Positions 34,401 to 44,441 are shown, counted from the first letter of the stretch. The stretch is DNA of 64,000 nucleotides from Mermis nigrescens (GCA_036768485.1 JAVLUZ010000144.1:938620-1002619); one strand, 5' to 3'. Translations and numbers: made by a program. Notes: a model not told the origin generated them from the letters alone.

Positions 34401-35322
34401 AAAATTCCGTACCGAACTCCCCATCGAGTTTAAAGAAATTCGGTTTGGTACAATTTGTAGCTTTTGAATCGTAGTACATTCCTGTGTGCCAAAATTCTCT
34501 TGCAAAAATTATTTGGTATGATTTATTAATCAAAATTCGGAAAAAACGTGTTTTTTCGCCCATTTTTACCTCTGATTTCGAACTTTACAATCCCATTAAT
34601 AACTCAGTATTGCGTTTTTTTAAATGCGGTTTGCTGCGATGTGTAGCCCCTGAGGGGCACTTTATTACTGCTGTATTCAATTCACCCTGACTCATAAGCG
34701 GGAAAATTTGGCAGAGAAATCTTAGTTAAAATCCGTCTTTACACCATCCACTAGAGTGTAAACTTTAAACCCCAGGATCTAACTCACCATAGAGCATAGA
34801 AGACTTTGCTTATATGCAGAATGTAGCCCTTGATCCGCTCTACATTTCTGTCAGAAAACATTTTAAAAAACTCATAACCGGAGTTAGTATCGGACATAAG
34901 CAGGTTGAAAACTCGACCAAAAAGTGCTTTTTTCACCCCCAGATTTTCGCACTCTTTACACTGCCATTCGATAACTAATGCGAATTTCCAAAAAAAAGCA
35001 CCATCTGTAGAATTCATCCTTCTATTATCCTATCCTGTTCAAGCCTTCGAGTCATCAATACTCAGTTGTCTACAAGCCGCAGTAAAAAGGTCCCAAAATT
35101 TGTCCTATGTTATAACATTACACAAAAACTTTACACCCTCTTTACACAGTCAGTTTTGAGTTTCAAGAAAAACAAAAAAACATGGGCAGCGAATTTTTTT
35201 ATTATCTTTCTTTTAAAAAAAACTGCACCTTCTAGAAGTGTCCCGTTATAGCTGTAGGGGGGTGCACAGGTGTTGGGGGTACCCAAGTATATTATAGGTA
35301 CGCGCTAACGCGCTACCTAAGA
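31490..35322 (-). mobile_element. Helitron-like non-autonomous element, complete copy 3
   Basis: 3833 bp on the minus strand: 5' TC at 35322-35321 preceded by A, 3' CTAG at 31493-31490 followed by T, no TSD. It is nearly identical to copy 2 (17207-21074) but inverted relative to it. Its removal restores a Polinton reading frame exactly. It includes the palindromic 757-bp 3' module (31490-32246), the 270-bp tandem array (about 33430-34250) and the 5' palindrome (35297-35319). No coding potential. Confidence 0.78.
33430..34250. repeat. Tandem repeat array in Helitron-like copy 3
   Basis: Same roughly 270-bp units with GTGTAAAC / TTTACA pairs as at 820-1900. Confidence 0.65.
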
Positions 35323-35440
35323 TGAGCTTTGCATCAGGTGGTACATTTTTGTTATTCAAGCTTTTTTGCATCTCATTATCCAAAAGAATTTTTATTTCAG
35401 CTTATTTCAGCGGGTATTAAAATCATTTTTTCAGTGTGTT

Positions 35441-35799
35441 TCATTTTTTACCTGTATTTGCGTCTGGTAGTAAACTGCCTGCAATTGTAAGTATAGGAGT
35501 AAGTAGAAGTGGAAGAAAACCACCGTCTTGTATTATGATATTTTTTCTTTCTTTCGTACTTGCGTGTTTATTGTTTGCCAAGTATCTTATTTGATTCTGG
35601 TATCTTCGAAGTTTGTTGATATCTTTCTCAGAAAAATGAATATTACTATTCAGGAAATTGTTTGCACAGTCGCAGAGACAAAGGATCTGATCTTTAGTTG
35701 CAGTATTTATAATAGCGTCTCTTTGAGGTTTTTTTGTTTTACATAAGAGATGTAGACATACAATATTGCGTTTTAATCGTTCTTTACCTATTTTTACAT
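35441..35799 (-). pseudogene. Polinton core-type small basic protein X, start codon damaged
   Basis: An uninterrupted minus-strand frame of about 118 codons ends at TGA 35443-35441. It is rich in Lys/Arg, with six Cys in the N-terminal half (ILCLCDCANNFL), then KLRRYQNQIRYLANNK, a KERKN stretch and a hydrophobic Gly-rich end IIIQDGGFLPLLLTPILTIA. This pattern is typical of a small conserved Polinton protein resembling adenovirus core/pX proteins. It has no in-phase ATG. An ATG at 35799-35797, overlapping the last codon of the ATPase gene, is out of phase by one base, as if one base after it was lost. A TATAAATAC box at 35822-35831 stands 23 bp upstream, as for neighbouring genes. Confidence 0.75.
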
Positions 35800-36441
35800 T
35801 ATTTCATTAGTGTTTTTCTTAGTATTTATAGATTTTTGTATATAAACAATGGGACTATCACTGAAAATATTTGTTTTTAGCCTAAGCTCATCTCTAGAAT
35901 TTTGAGTGGGATCAATCAGAAGATAGTCATGCGGAAGAGAAGCAGCATCGGAATAGGCTTCTAGAAAATATTTTGGATTGGTAGGGTAAAGCTGCCTAGA
36001 CAGCATTTGTGCTTGTAGCTGATCAGCAGGATTTTTAAATAAAAGAATATAATCCGAGTTTATACGCGATGTTCTGAGACCTTCGAAGAAAGCGTTTTGT
36101 ACAATGTGAATGATGCTAATATTCCAATGATGACAACTCCTTGTGAATAGTTGTACAATTTGAGCATTACCTTTACTCTCTTGCATTAAATCATCAAGTA
36201 TCAAAAGTTGTGGTGTAGGGCTGAACTGCTTAAAGTAACTAAAATCAGGAAGCCCCTCTATAAATGACACATGATCGATTTTCTTATAAAGCGGTTGGTT
36301 TTCTGCGAAGCACCACCAAATCTTTTTAATTTTAGTATCAATCAAATATTCTCTGTTTTCAATCAGTCGCCTAACAAACGTTGTTTTGCCCGATTTTGTT
36401 GGCCCGGAGACAAGGCATGTGAAAGGATGTTGAAAAATCAT
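35794..36441 (-). CDS. Polinton FtsK/HerA-type genome-packaging ATPase, intact
   Basis: 215 codons. It would translocate the element's DNA into capsids. Walker A is GPTKSGKT (residues 13-20). Walker B is LLILDD (79-84). A conserved TRSCHHWNISIIHIVQN segment follows at about residues 99-115. Length and motif spacing are normal for A32/Polinton-type ATPases and there is no stop or frameshift. It is divergent from the TBP-like gene (start 36487) across 45 bp; its own TATAAATAC box (36474-36483) lies 33 bp upstream. Its last codon ATG overlaps the damaged start of gene X. Confidence 0.95.
   Translation of the reverse strand: MIFQHPFTCLVSGPTKSGKTTFVRRLIENREYLIDTKIKKIWWCFAENQPLYKKIDHVSFIEGLPDFSYFKQFSPTPQLLILDDLMQESKGNAQIVQLFTRSCHHWNISIIHIVQNAFFEGLRTSRINSDYILLFKNPADQLQAQMLSRQLYPTNPKYFLEAYSDAASLPHDYLLIDPTQNSRDELRLKTNIFSDSPIVYIQKSINTKKNTNEIM
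35822..35831 (-). promoter_or_regulatory. TATA box of gene X
   Basis: CTATAAATACT on the minus strand, 23 bp before the ATG at 35799, lying inside the ATPase codons for S-I-N-T. Class with C. A second TATAAATAC at 35703-35712 lies inside gene X and has no start codon at the usual distance. Confidence 0.65.
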
Positions 36442-36447
36442 TTTTGT

Positions 36448-36457
36448 TTATAAATAA
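36448..36457 (+). promoter_or_regulatory. TATA box of the TBP-like gene
   Basis: TTATAAATAATG on the plus strand, about 30 bp before the ATG at 36487, followed by TTTATATATA. Class with A. The TBP-like gene therefore carries the same box it may recognise. Confidence 0.7.
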
Positions 36458-36473
36458 TGATTTATATATACAG

Positions 36474-36483
36474 GTATTTATAG
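36474..36483 (-). promoter_or_regulatory. TATA box of the packaging ATPase gene
   Basis: CTATAAATACC on the minus strand, 33 bp before the ATG at 36441, within the 45-bp divergent region shared with the TBP-like gene. Class with C. Confidence 0.7.
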
Positions 36484-36486
36484 AAA

Positions 36487-37002
36487 ATGGTCACAATACA
36501 GAACATTGTGCTAACTACAGCACTGCCGAATACGCTAAATCTAGATGATGTCTATTTGAAATTGCCAAATACAGCGCAATACAATCACCAAAGATTTCCA
36601 GGTATTGTATTTCGATTACCTCAGGCAACATTACTGATTTTCAGATCGGGTAAAATTGTATGCGTTGGAGCTAAAACTATACAAGAAGGCGAAAATACGA
36701 TAAAGGCATTCATCCAAATACTGAAGATGAAGAATTCAATGTTGAAAATAAAGCCTGAGCTTTTTGTTGGCTCGGCTAACTTGGGATTTCGCATTGATCT
36801 TTGTAAATTTTATGAGATGGTAAATGGGAAATGCATGTACGAAGTAGAATTGTTTCCTGGTTTAGTATACAAATTTCGAAATGTGACATTTTTGCTCTTT
36901 ACAAGCGGAAAAATGATTCTCACAGGTGCAAAACACAAGCATGATTTGCATATAGCATATAAAATAGTCTCAACAATGCTTGAACGATGCCAAATTAAAT
37001 GA
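36487..37002 (+). CDS. TATA-binding protein (TBP) homologue encoded by the Polinton
   Basis: 171 codons, intact, consisting almost only of the TBP saddle: two pseudo-repeats. Repeat 1 has IQNIV (4-8), YNHQRFPGIVFR (32-43) and LLIFRSGKIVCVGAK (49-63). Repeat 2 has FVGSANLGFRIDL (93-105), YEVELFPGLVYK (118-129) and FLLFTSGKMILTGAK (135-149). The four DNA-intercalating Phe of TBP are present at 37, 52, 123 and 138. In each repeat the Phe-to-Phe spacing is 15, two less than in cellular TBP. The Asn of repeat 1 (Asn6) is kept; its repeat 2 partner is replaced (PELFVGS). There is no N-terminal extension and no visible intron. It lies within Polinton boundaries between ATPase and ORF105, so it is element cargo. 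It presumably binds TATA boxes. Whether it recruits host polymerase II factors is unknown. Confidence 0.93.
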   Translation: MVTIQNIVLTTALPNTLNLDDVYLKLPNTAQYNHQRFPGIVFRLPQATLLIFRSGKIVCVGAKTIQEGENTIKAFIQILKMKNSMLKIKPELFVGSANLGFRIDLCKFYEMVNGKCMYEVELFPGLVYKFRNVTFLLFTSGKMILTGAKHKHDLHIAYKIVSTMLERCQIK

Positions 37003-37239
37003 TAATTTTCCAAACTTTACAAGAAATTTTCCAAACTTTACAAAAAATTTTCCAAACTTTACAAAAAAAATTTCCGAACTTTACAAAAAATTTTCCAAAC
37101 TCTGCAAAATTCCTATGCTTAAGCACACAAAATTAATTCCAAACTCTGCAAAAAAATTTCCAGACTTTACAAAAAATTTTCCAAACTTTACAAAAAAATT
37201 TCCAAACTTTACAAAAAATTTTCCAAACTCCGCAAAACT
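37003..37239. repeat. Minisatellite of about 18-20 bp between convergent TBP-like and ORF105 genes
   Basis: About ten units of the type TTTCCAAACTTTACAAAAAA, broken once near 37110-37135 by unrelated sequence. It occupies the whole space between the two convergent stop codons. No coding role is apparent. Confidence 0.9.
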
Positions 37240-37557
37240 TTATATTAAAACCTTAGACATGGATGAGATTAGGTGCTCGTCTATGTGTGTGGTGTAAAGG
37301 TTTGCAAAATAAAATTTGGCCTCGGGACTTAGAAATTCCCATAATTTAAATAATGTGTAAATATCGCCCTTTTTTAATCGTTTTCTGATATACTTTGAGA
37401 AGCTCAACATGGCATTCTCATCAAATTCCAGCAATGTTTGCTTATATTGCTCGCTCATTTTTGGCCAAAAATAATCTCCAATTGCATCATCAGACAAGTA
37501 AGTGTATTGTGACAAACGATGCAACATATGATTGAAAAAACATCGGCTGATCTCCAT
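37240..37557 (-). CDS. Polinton ORF105, unknown function
   Basis: 105 codons, uninterrupted, starting at the ATG at 37557 with a TATAAATAG box (37591-37600 on the plus strand) 34 bp upstream. That makes it a likely real gene. The protein is small, acidic at the start and basic in the middle (SKYIRKRLKKGD), aromatic-rich, and probably all-helical. No recognised motif, signal peptide or membrane segment. It sits between integrase and TBP-like genes, and its promoter class groups it with the non-virion genes. I do not assign a function. Confidence 0.6.
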   Translation of the reverse strand: MEISRCFFNHMLHRLSQYTYLSDDAIGDYFWPKMSEQYKQTLLEFDENAMLSFSKYIRKRLKKGDIYTLFKLWEFLSPEAKFYFANLYTTHIDEHLISSMSKVLI

Positions 37558-37589
37558 TTTTGCCTTTAATTGGAAATACAGAATTACTT

Positions 37590-38654
37590 ACTATTTATAA
37601 CTTTATTAGGGTCGAGACCCAGGAATCAAACTTTTCTGGGTACCCTCGCCACCATACTAAATAATCAATTTTATTGCCTTTCTTACGCGTTTTCAAAATC
37701 TTTTCAATCACGTACAAATCGTCAGTTTTTGTTTCAATTTTTTTGCAGTTCGGGCTCATAAAAAATACCCTCGACTTTTTCGCCCATTTGGTCTTCTAAA
37801 ACATAGACGGGTGGGGTTCGAGCATATCTTTCTTTAATTACGAAAAACTCCTCTGTCCAATTAGGCCAAAATCCTTTTTCAAAAGTGCGCTTAACTTTAC
37901 TCAGTCGGACTTTATCGCCAATATTAAATTTAAAGACAACGTTCTGTTTATCAATCCTAAATGCTCTATTCAAAATTTCCGTCTCATTTTTTACGGTCAC
38001 ATTAGCTGGCGATGTACCGATCGTACGATGCTTCCAGTGATTATAATTTTTCATCAAGTCGGGTAATACGTCAATAAATTTATACGAATTGCTCTTGGTG
38101 AAGTACCGCCACATACGTTCTTTAAGCGTGCGATTAAAACGTTCAACTACGCTAGCTTTTGTTTCGCTTCTGGTCGTGAAAAAATCGATAGATTCAGATT
38201 TTAGAAATTTCTGGAACTCCTTGTTTGTAAATTCGGTCCCTGCGTCCGTTTGCAGCTTGCACGGTTTTCGATTAGATGAATTTAAAATGCTTTGAAAAGC
38301 GGTCAGAACATCTTTTGAACTTTTAGATTTTAGAGGAACAGACCATGCGTATTTTGAAAAAATGTCTATGCAATTCAAGAGATACTTAAAATTATCATTG
38401 TGCTTCGCTAAAGATTGAAGATCTACAATATCACATTGCCATTGCTCATCAATGCTGCTTACTAATACTTTATTTCGTGAATAATGCTTGAGGGCGGGTT
38501 TGTGTAATGTATAGGTGGGTTGCTTTTCTAGCCAGGCACGAACTTGTTCTAATTTAACAGTCGGGCGAATCTTTTTGATGCGAGTGTAAAGTTGATTAAC
38601 GCCAGTATATCCACTTTGTGGATCCTAGTACATTTTCTTAAGTATTTTCTCCAT
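37590..38654 (-). pseudogene. Polinton retrovirus-type integrase with chromodomain, two breaks
   Basis: Inserts the element into the genome. Start ATG at 38654; an in-frame TAG follows about nine codons later (about 38629). Then the frame is open through the N-terminal domain and the DDE core: QCDIVDLQ (first Asp, about 38425), LQTDAGTEF (second Asp, about 38255) and SVVERFNRT (Glu, about 38145). The SH3-like segment FNIGDKVRLSK and GIFYEPELQK follow. A one-base change in an A-run near 37735-37742 shifts phase. After it a chromodomain is readable to about 37590 (LYVIEKILKTRKKG and WWRGYPEKFDSWV), normal for Polinton integrases. A TATAAATAG box lies 27 bp upstream (38681-38690). Confidence 0.93.
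37591..37600 (-). promoter_or_regulatory. TATA box of ORF105
   Basis: TTATAAATAGTAAG on the minus strand, 34 bp before the ATG at 37557. Class with G. Confidence 0.65.
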
Positions 38655-38680
38655 TCTTGAACAATTTTTAGCATTCCATC

Positions 38681-38690
38681 TATTTATAAA
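38681..38690 (-). promoter_or_regulatory. TATA box of the integrase gene
   Basis: TTTATAAATAGATGG on the minus strand, 27 bp before the ATG at 38654. Class with G after TATAAATA. Confidence 0.7.
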
Positions 38691-38738
38691 CATCATTCCT
38701 AGTTTTTGGATTCTTACCATCTAACGCAATAATTTTGA

Positions 38739-38748
38739 CTATAAATAA
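38739..38748 (+). promoter_or_regulatory. TATA box of the polymerase B gene
   Basis: CTATAAATAAGG context, 36 bp before the ATG at 38784. Class with A after TATAAATA. Confidence 0.7.
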
Positions 38749-39227
38749 GGGTCAAGTAGTATATGTTATAGTTTTCCTCAAAAATGGATCAATTTTTCGA
38801 AGTAAGCGAACACTCATTCACTTCTGTTCGTAGGTTTAAGTCAACTGCACGGACGTTTCGGCTAAAGTTCCGAAATCTTGATGACTGTCCTGATATTGAA
38901 GAGATGTTTGAACAAGCTATCCAGCAGATACTCAAGCATTACCCCGCAGACAGTCTAATAGGTCATAGCAAATCAAACATTCATGCCTTGACTTCCCTAT
39001 ATTAGTCCCTTTCACTCAGCGTCAGTATCTGAACGCCGATAAAGTTTTCAGTATTACAGAAAACATAGAACAGTCCAGTAAGGAGCTTAGCTTTGACGAA
39101 GATATGATCCTCAAGGTAGTAGTAGTAGACAAACAACCACAATTGGGCAGAGGAGCGTACATTAAAATTGCATCAACCGATAATTTATCACTACCCCGAG
39201 CTGTTGTTACAGGAATAGCAAAGCTGG

Positions 39228-40521
<1,294 letters not shown>

Positions 40522-41455
40522 GCTCTCAGCGCTGGTCCCGATCGCTTAGTCAGGGATGACTTCGGTCTTTGGACCCTTACAGACCTTACGGCTTCGATCC
40601 CCTCGATCCTAATATTGCTGACCGCTTCTGTTCGGGTGATCTCAGCAGCTACGCACTAAGCCCTAAGACTACCTACCTAAATCTCGGAATTGCCGCGAAG
40701 GTCAGTTGACCTATCTCAATGCTCAAGTTGATGAATTAGCTTATTTTCTGGGTTCGAATCAATCAGAAATGTTTTTGGTTCCTAATGTACGTAGCACAAT
40801 GAAATTTGAAAACAACACCAACGAAATTTGAAAACAACATCATAATTAAAGATTAAATAATATTTTTGACCAATTTTAGGATTGAGAAAGAAATTATGAC
40901 TTTTGAACGAAATAAATAATCATACGAAATTTACCTAGTCCTCCACTAAGAGTCCCGAAATCCTCGACGATGGGAATAACCGACCTTACCCTCGGTATAA
41001 CGAAACCCCTGGGTAGAGTTTTCTATTTTCTTTCTATTGCTATATACACGGCTTGCTGCCGGACAACCAAATAATGCAAAAGCGAAAGAAAAACGTACTC
41101 CACTATACAAGCGTACGTCAGCCAACCAAGTAACTAAGATGGCCACAGGACTATTACAGTAAACGAAGTTTACGTCAAAATAACATAATACTGGAATACT
41201 TTTAATTCACAACAAATGTTCTAGACTACAATAAGCGGTAATGCATAAAATAATTACTATTATCATATACTTAATCCTATGTTACCGGACAAGTATCTTA
41301 TTGTTTTTTAATATTGAAAATTTGGGAATTAGTGGGAAGACCGAAGGCATAGCCCACAGTGCACTATCGTAGATAGCTACTAGTATTGGCTATGTAAGTG
41401 GCTACCGCGAACTGCTAACACAAGTTCGCTAAACCGTGTAACTCTCGTAGTTACA

Positions 41456-44050
41456 CAAGAGCCCCACCTATTCCCAGCAGTTCCACCGTTCCAGCAGTCC
41501 TACCGTTCTAACAGTCGAACTGTCCTAAGCACACATAAGCGTGGGGGCACGAATATTTAGAGTTTAACTTCCCAACCCGAAATTCTGGAAAACCTCCAAA
41601 TTATGTTAGACCCCGGAATTTTATTTTTAGCACATTTCTCGGTCACTTTTTTAACCCACCAGACCCACAGAATTTGTTCGCTGCCAATGTTGCTTCCAAC
41701 CGCCCCACTGTTATAATCATATATGCACAGCACGACCGGTCTGGAAAAGGAGTGTTGAGCCAAAAATTGACCTCAAAACTGGTATGAATGTTAAAATACC
41801 GTAAAAACTACGCTAATCCACATTTTGTGGCTATTTCAAAGCAGATTAGCGTAAAAGTTTTGATTTTCATTCAATTTTAACACTTATCTTTCCTTTTTTC
41901 ACTAGAACATTTTTCATTTTTTTCTGGCATTGTAGAGTAGATCATAATGAGCAGGGATCCATTCTTGCGAGATGACTCGAATGAGGCAAAATCCTGGATT
42001 GCGCACAAATGCTGAAGCTTCAATTCTGGCAGGTCTCCCAGTTTCTCAGGAAGACTTATTCTGAAAATGTAAACCTGCACACTCGTTTATGGTCTCGATG
42101 AAATATACGAATTCGGAAAATAGTCAAAAAAATATCTTTCATAAAAAATTAATATTGCCCGATTTTATTATATCGTATAATAGCGATTGCAGTAATGGTG
42201 AGACTGCTGGGATTACTGGTGGGGCTGTTGGAACAGTGGGGCTGTTGGGACTGGTGGGTCTGTTAGGATTGGTGGGGCTGTTGTGATTAATGGTGGGGCT
42301 GTTGGAACAGTGGGGCTGTTGGGACTAGCAGGGCTGTTGGGATTTTTGGTGGGGCTGTTGAAACGGTGGGGCTGTTGGGACTGGTGGGGCTGTTGGGACT
42401 GGTGGGGCTGTTGAGACATTACCCATGCACGCGCAGGTTAGTGAGGGGTCTGCTGGGGGTTTTGACCCCCAGATCCGTGCTGACCCCCCAGAATGGCCAA
42501 AAAGTGCCACTGACCCCCCATAAATTTTTTTGTTTCAGAAAATTTTTTTGAAGCTCCGCAAAAAGTAACTTAAGTGATAAAAATGTATTGGAGGTTGTTT
42601 TTTTCACATAAATTATCATCAGAATTGACCTTTGAGAGACCTTTTCGCATAAAAGAGAGGAAATTTTGAATTTTTTGAAAAATTTTTGTTGAAAAAGTTG
42701 TTTCAATGGATGCGCAACATCGAGAAACGTCGTGCCCATGGACCATTTTTATCGCTTTTTTATGTTTGAAAAAAATTTGACCTTGACCTCCAGAATTTCT
42801 AAGCTGTACATGTGTAGTTTTAGTAGGTGCATCTGTCATTTTTCATGAATTTTAACAGCGTTTTTCTTGAATTAAAATGAAGCAGGTTTTTTCATAGTAT
42901 TGCATTTTGTGTTGTTAGGTAATGTATCGTTTGTGATTATTTGACAGTGATATCCCTCTGAGATAATACACCCTTTCATTCTTACAAGCGATCGAAAGAA
43001 GCATTTGTTTCTCCTGTTTAACCACAATGATGCCATATTCCAGACATCACACGTTTCTGTGAATATTTAATGCCGTTTTGTTTACAAAGTTGTCAATCAA
43101 AGCAGTTGTGATAATTTTTACATTTTTCATGCCACAATTTCATGCCCATTGGTAAAAATCTAAACTTGTGACTTTTTTCTTTTAGACAAATTTTACTGAT
43201 ATCATTTTTATGTAAAAAGCTCTAAACTGCAAATTTTCCTCAGCTCTCCCTCAGACCCCTCTGGGGGCTGTTATATTAGTCCTGCCATCAAAGATCCATG
43301 TGGGCTTGGGCGATTTACGCCCTCCTTTTTAGCAATACAAATTGCTGCACGAAAAATATTTTTATCTATATCTGGATCTGTATCTGAATCTTTTTCAATT
43401 TTGATCTTGCAAAACGATCTGGATCTGGATTTGGTTATTTTCTGATCCGGTTATCTGATCTGGATCTGGATCTGCCAGAAAATTTGAACCCGATCTTTAT
43501 CTGGGTAAAAATCTGCATCGTTTACATCACTACCGCCACTTTAACAAGTGAGGCATAATGGGAGAAAATCGCCTGAAAAGAAATTTACTTTTTCTTTCCT
43601 TCAAGTATTTGAAAATCTCATCATAAGAAATCTCCATATCAGTCGTTTAAGGTCGGTCGGTCGGTGGGCGACCCGTAAGTGGAAATGTGCATCCCTTGCA
43701 AATACCTTTGTTTTCATCTTTATTATGTATATACGAAATAATCATGAATTTAGTCGAATTTTTATTTTGATATTTTCCAAGCTCTACTGTAAAAAGCGCT
43801 ACACAACAAAAAGCGCGTGAATAACTTAAAAGGAAAATTAATCTACAGTAATAACACTAAATAGTATTTTGTGAATTAAAGATCAACTTGAGGATCATAG
43901 TCCGTAGTCCGGACCGTGATCCCAAAAAAGACTACGATCCGGTAGTGCACTACGGTTTCAAAAAGGACCAGTCCTTACAGTCCGAGGATCATAAGGATCA
44001 GTCCTAGACCATGATCCGGCAGTCCTTAGTCCGGACTTTTGCCAACGCTA
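41456..44050. other. Right part of the hAT-like element, non-coding
   Basis: Contains the degenerate minisatellite (41460-41520), a segment at 41740-42050 resembling 58200-58620, the inverted 18-bp minisatellite (42205-42418), and a repeat with GGGG/CCCC-rich ends at about 42420-43320. An ATCTGGATCTG-type repeat lies at 43360-43510, and the TCCGGAC-rich terminus at 43890-44050. No transposase motif is seen. Confidence 0.6.
42205..42418 (+). repeat. 18-bp minisatellite, inverted relative to 8481-8526
   Basis: About eleven units of the type GGGGCTGTTGGGACTGGT with small variations. Confidence 0.92.
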
Positions 44051-44188
44051 GTCGTATGGCGAAAAACACCATTTTTCGACGTTTCTCATCGAGCACTATT
44101 CAATGGCATCAAAAAATCGCTTAAAAAGCAAAAAAAATTTTAGAAATTTGAATTCTGGGGGGTATTTCAATTTCTGGGGGGTGAATAC

Positions 44189-44441
44189 CACACCTGGGCG
44201 TGGGGGTTTGGGGATTAGGCAACCCCCCAGAAACCAAAATACCCCCCCAGAAATCAAAATACCCCCCAGAATTCGATTTTTGAAATTTTTTTTTCCGTTT
44301 TTTGGCAATTTTTTGATGCCAATGGATAGTGCTTGATGAGAAACGCCGAAAAATGGTGTCTTTATCGCCATACCACCATTTTTAAGGCCATTTTTGACCC
44401 TCAAAAAATCTTGCACCCCCTAGAATTTTCTTGCTGCCCAC
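44189..44441 (-). mobile_element. hAT-like MITE, family M, inserted in the outermost copy
   Basis: An inverted copy starts CACACCTGGGCGTG at 44189 and ends at GCTGCCCAC near 44441, where the tail of the host copy (CCCCACGCCCATGTGTG) follows. The last few bases expected of the inner copy are missing and no clear TSD is seen, so the junction is rearranged. Confidence 0.75.

Larger units (their letters stand above)
31065..35426 (-). pseudogene. Polinton conserved virion-type protein of unknown role, split by a Helitron-like element
   Basis: N-terminal part 35426-35323 and C-terminal part 31489-31065 join in phase when 31490-35322 is discounted. The start ATG is at 35426, 14 bp after the stop of the preceding gene. 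A direct duplication GCTGAAATAA at about 35392-35412 shifts the frame after five or six codons. Conserved features: a short helical N-terminus (ILLDNEM, PPDAKLIIYNQ), a Lys/Gln-rich linker, then GELVIDGQKIEDSNVIDLVN and a C-terminus on which the pVI-like gene's TATA box is superimposed (stop codon within TATAAATAC at 31061-31070). The family recurs next to ATPase and capsid genes in Polintons; its function is not known to me. Confidence 0.8.

Noticed and set aside
17207..35322. One 18-kb transposon with 3.8-kb terminal inverted repeats carrying gag-pol and Polinton genes.
   Set aside because: Each 3.85-kb unit separately interrupts a different gene (Gypsy RT/RNase H and a Polinton gene), and each gene is restored when its own unit is removed. 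They are two independent insertions.
37010..37297. Plus-strand ORF with repeated NFPNFTK units and a possible CRISPR-like array.
   Set aside because: It is translation of the non-coding 18-20 bp minisatellite. The units are contiguous with no distinct spacers, and the context is eukaryotic.
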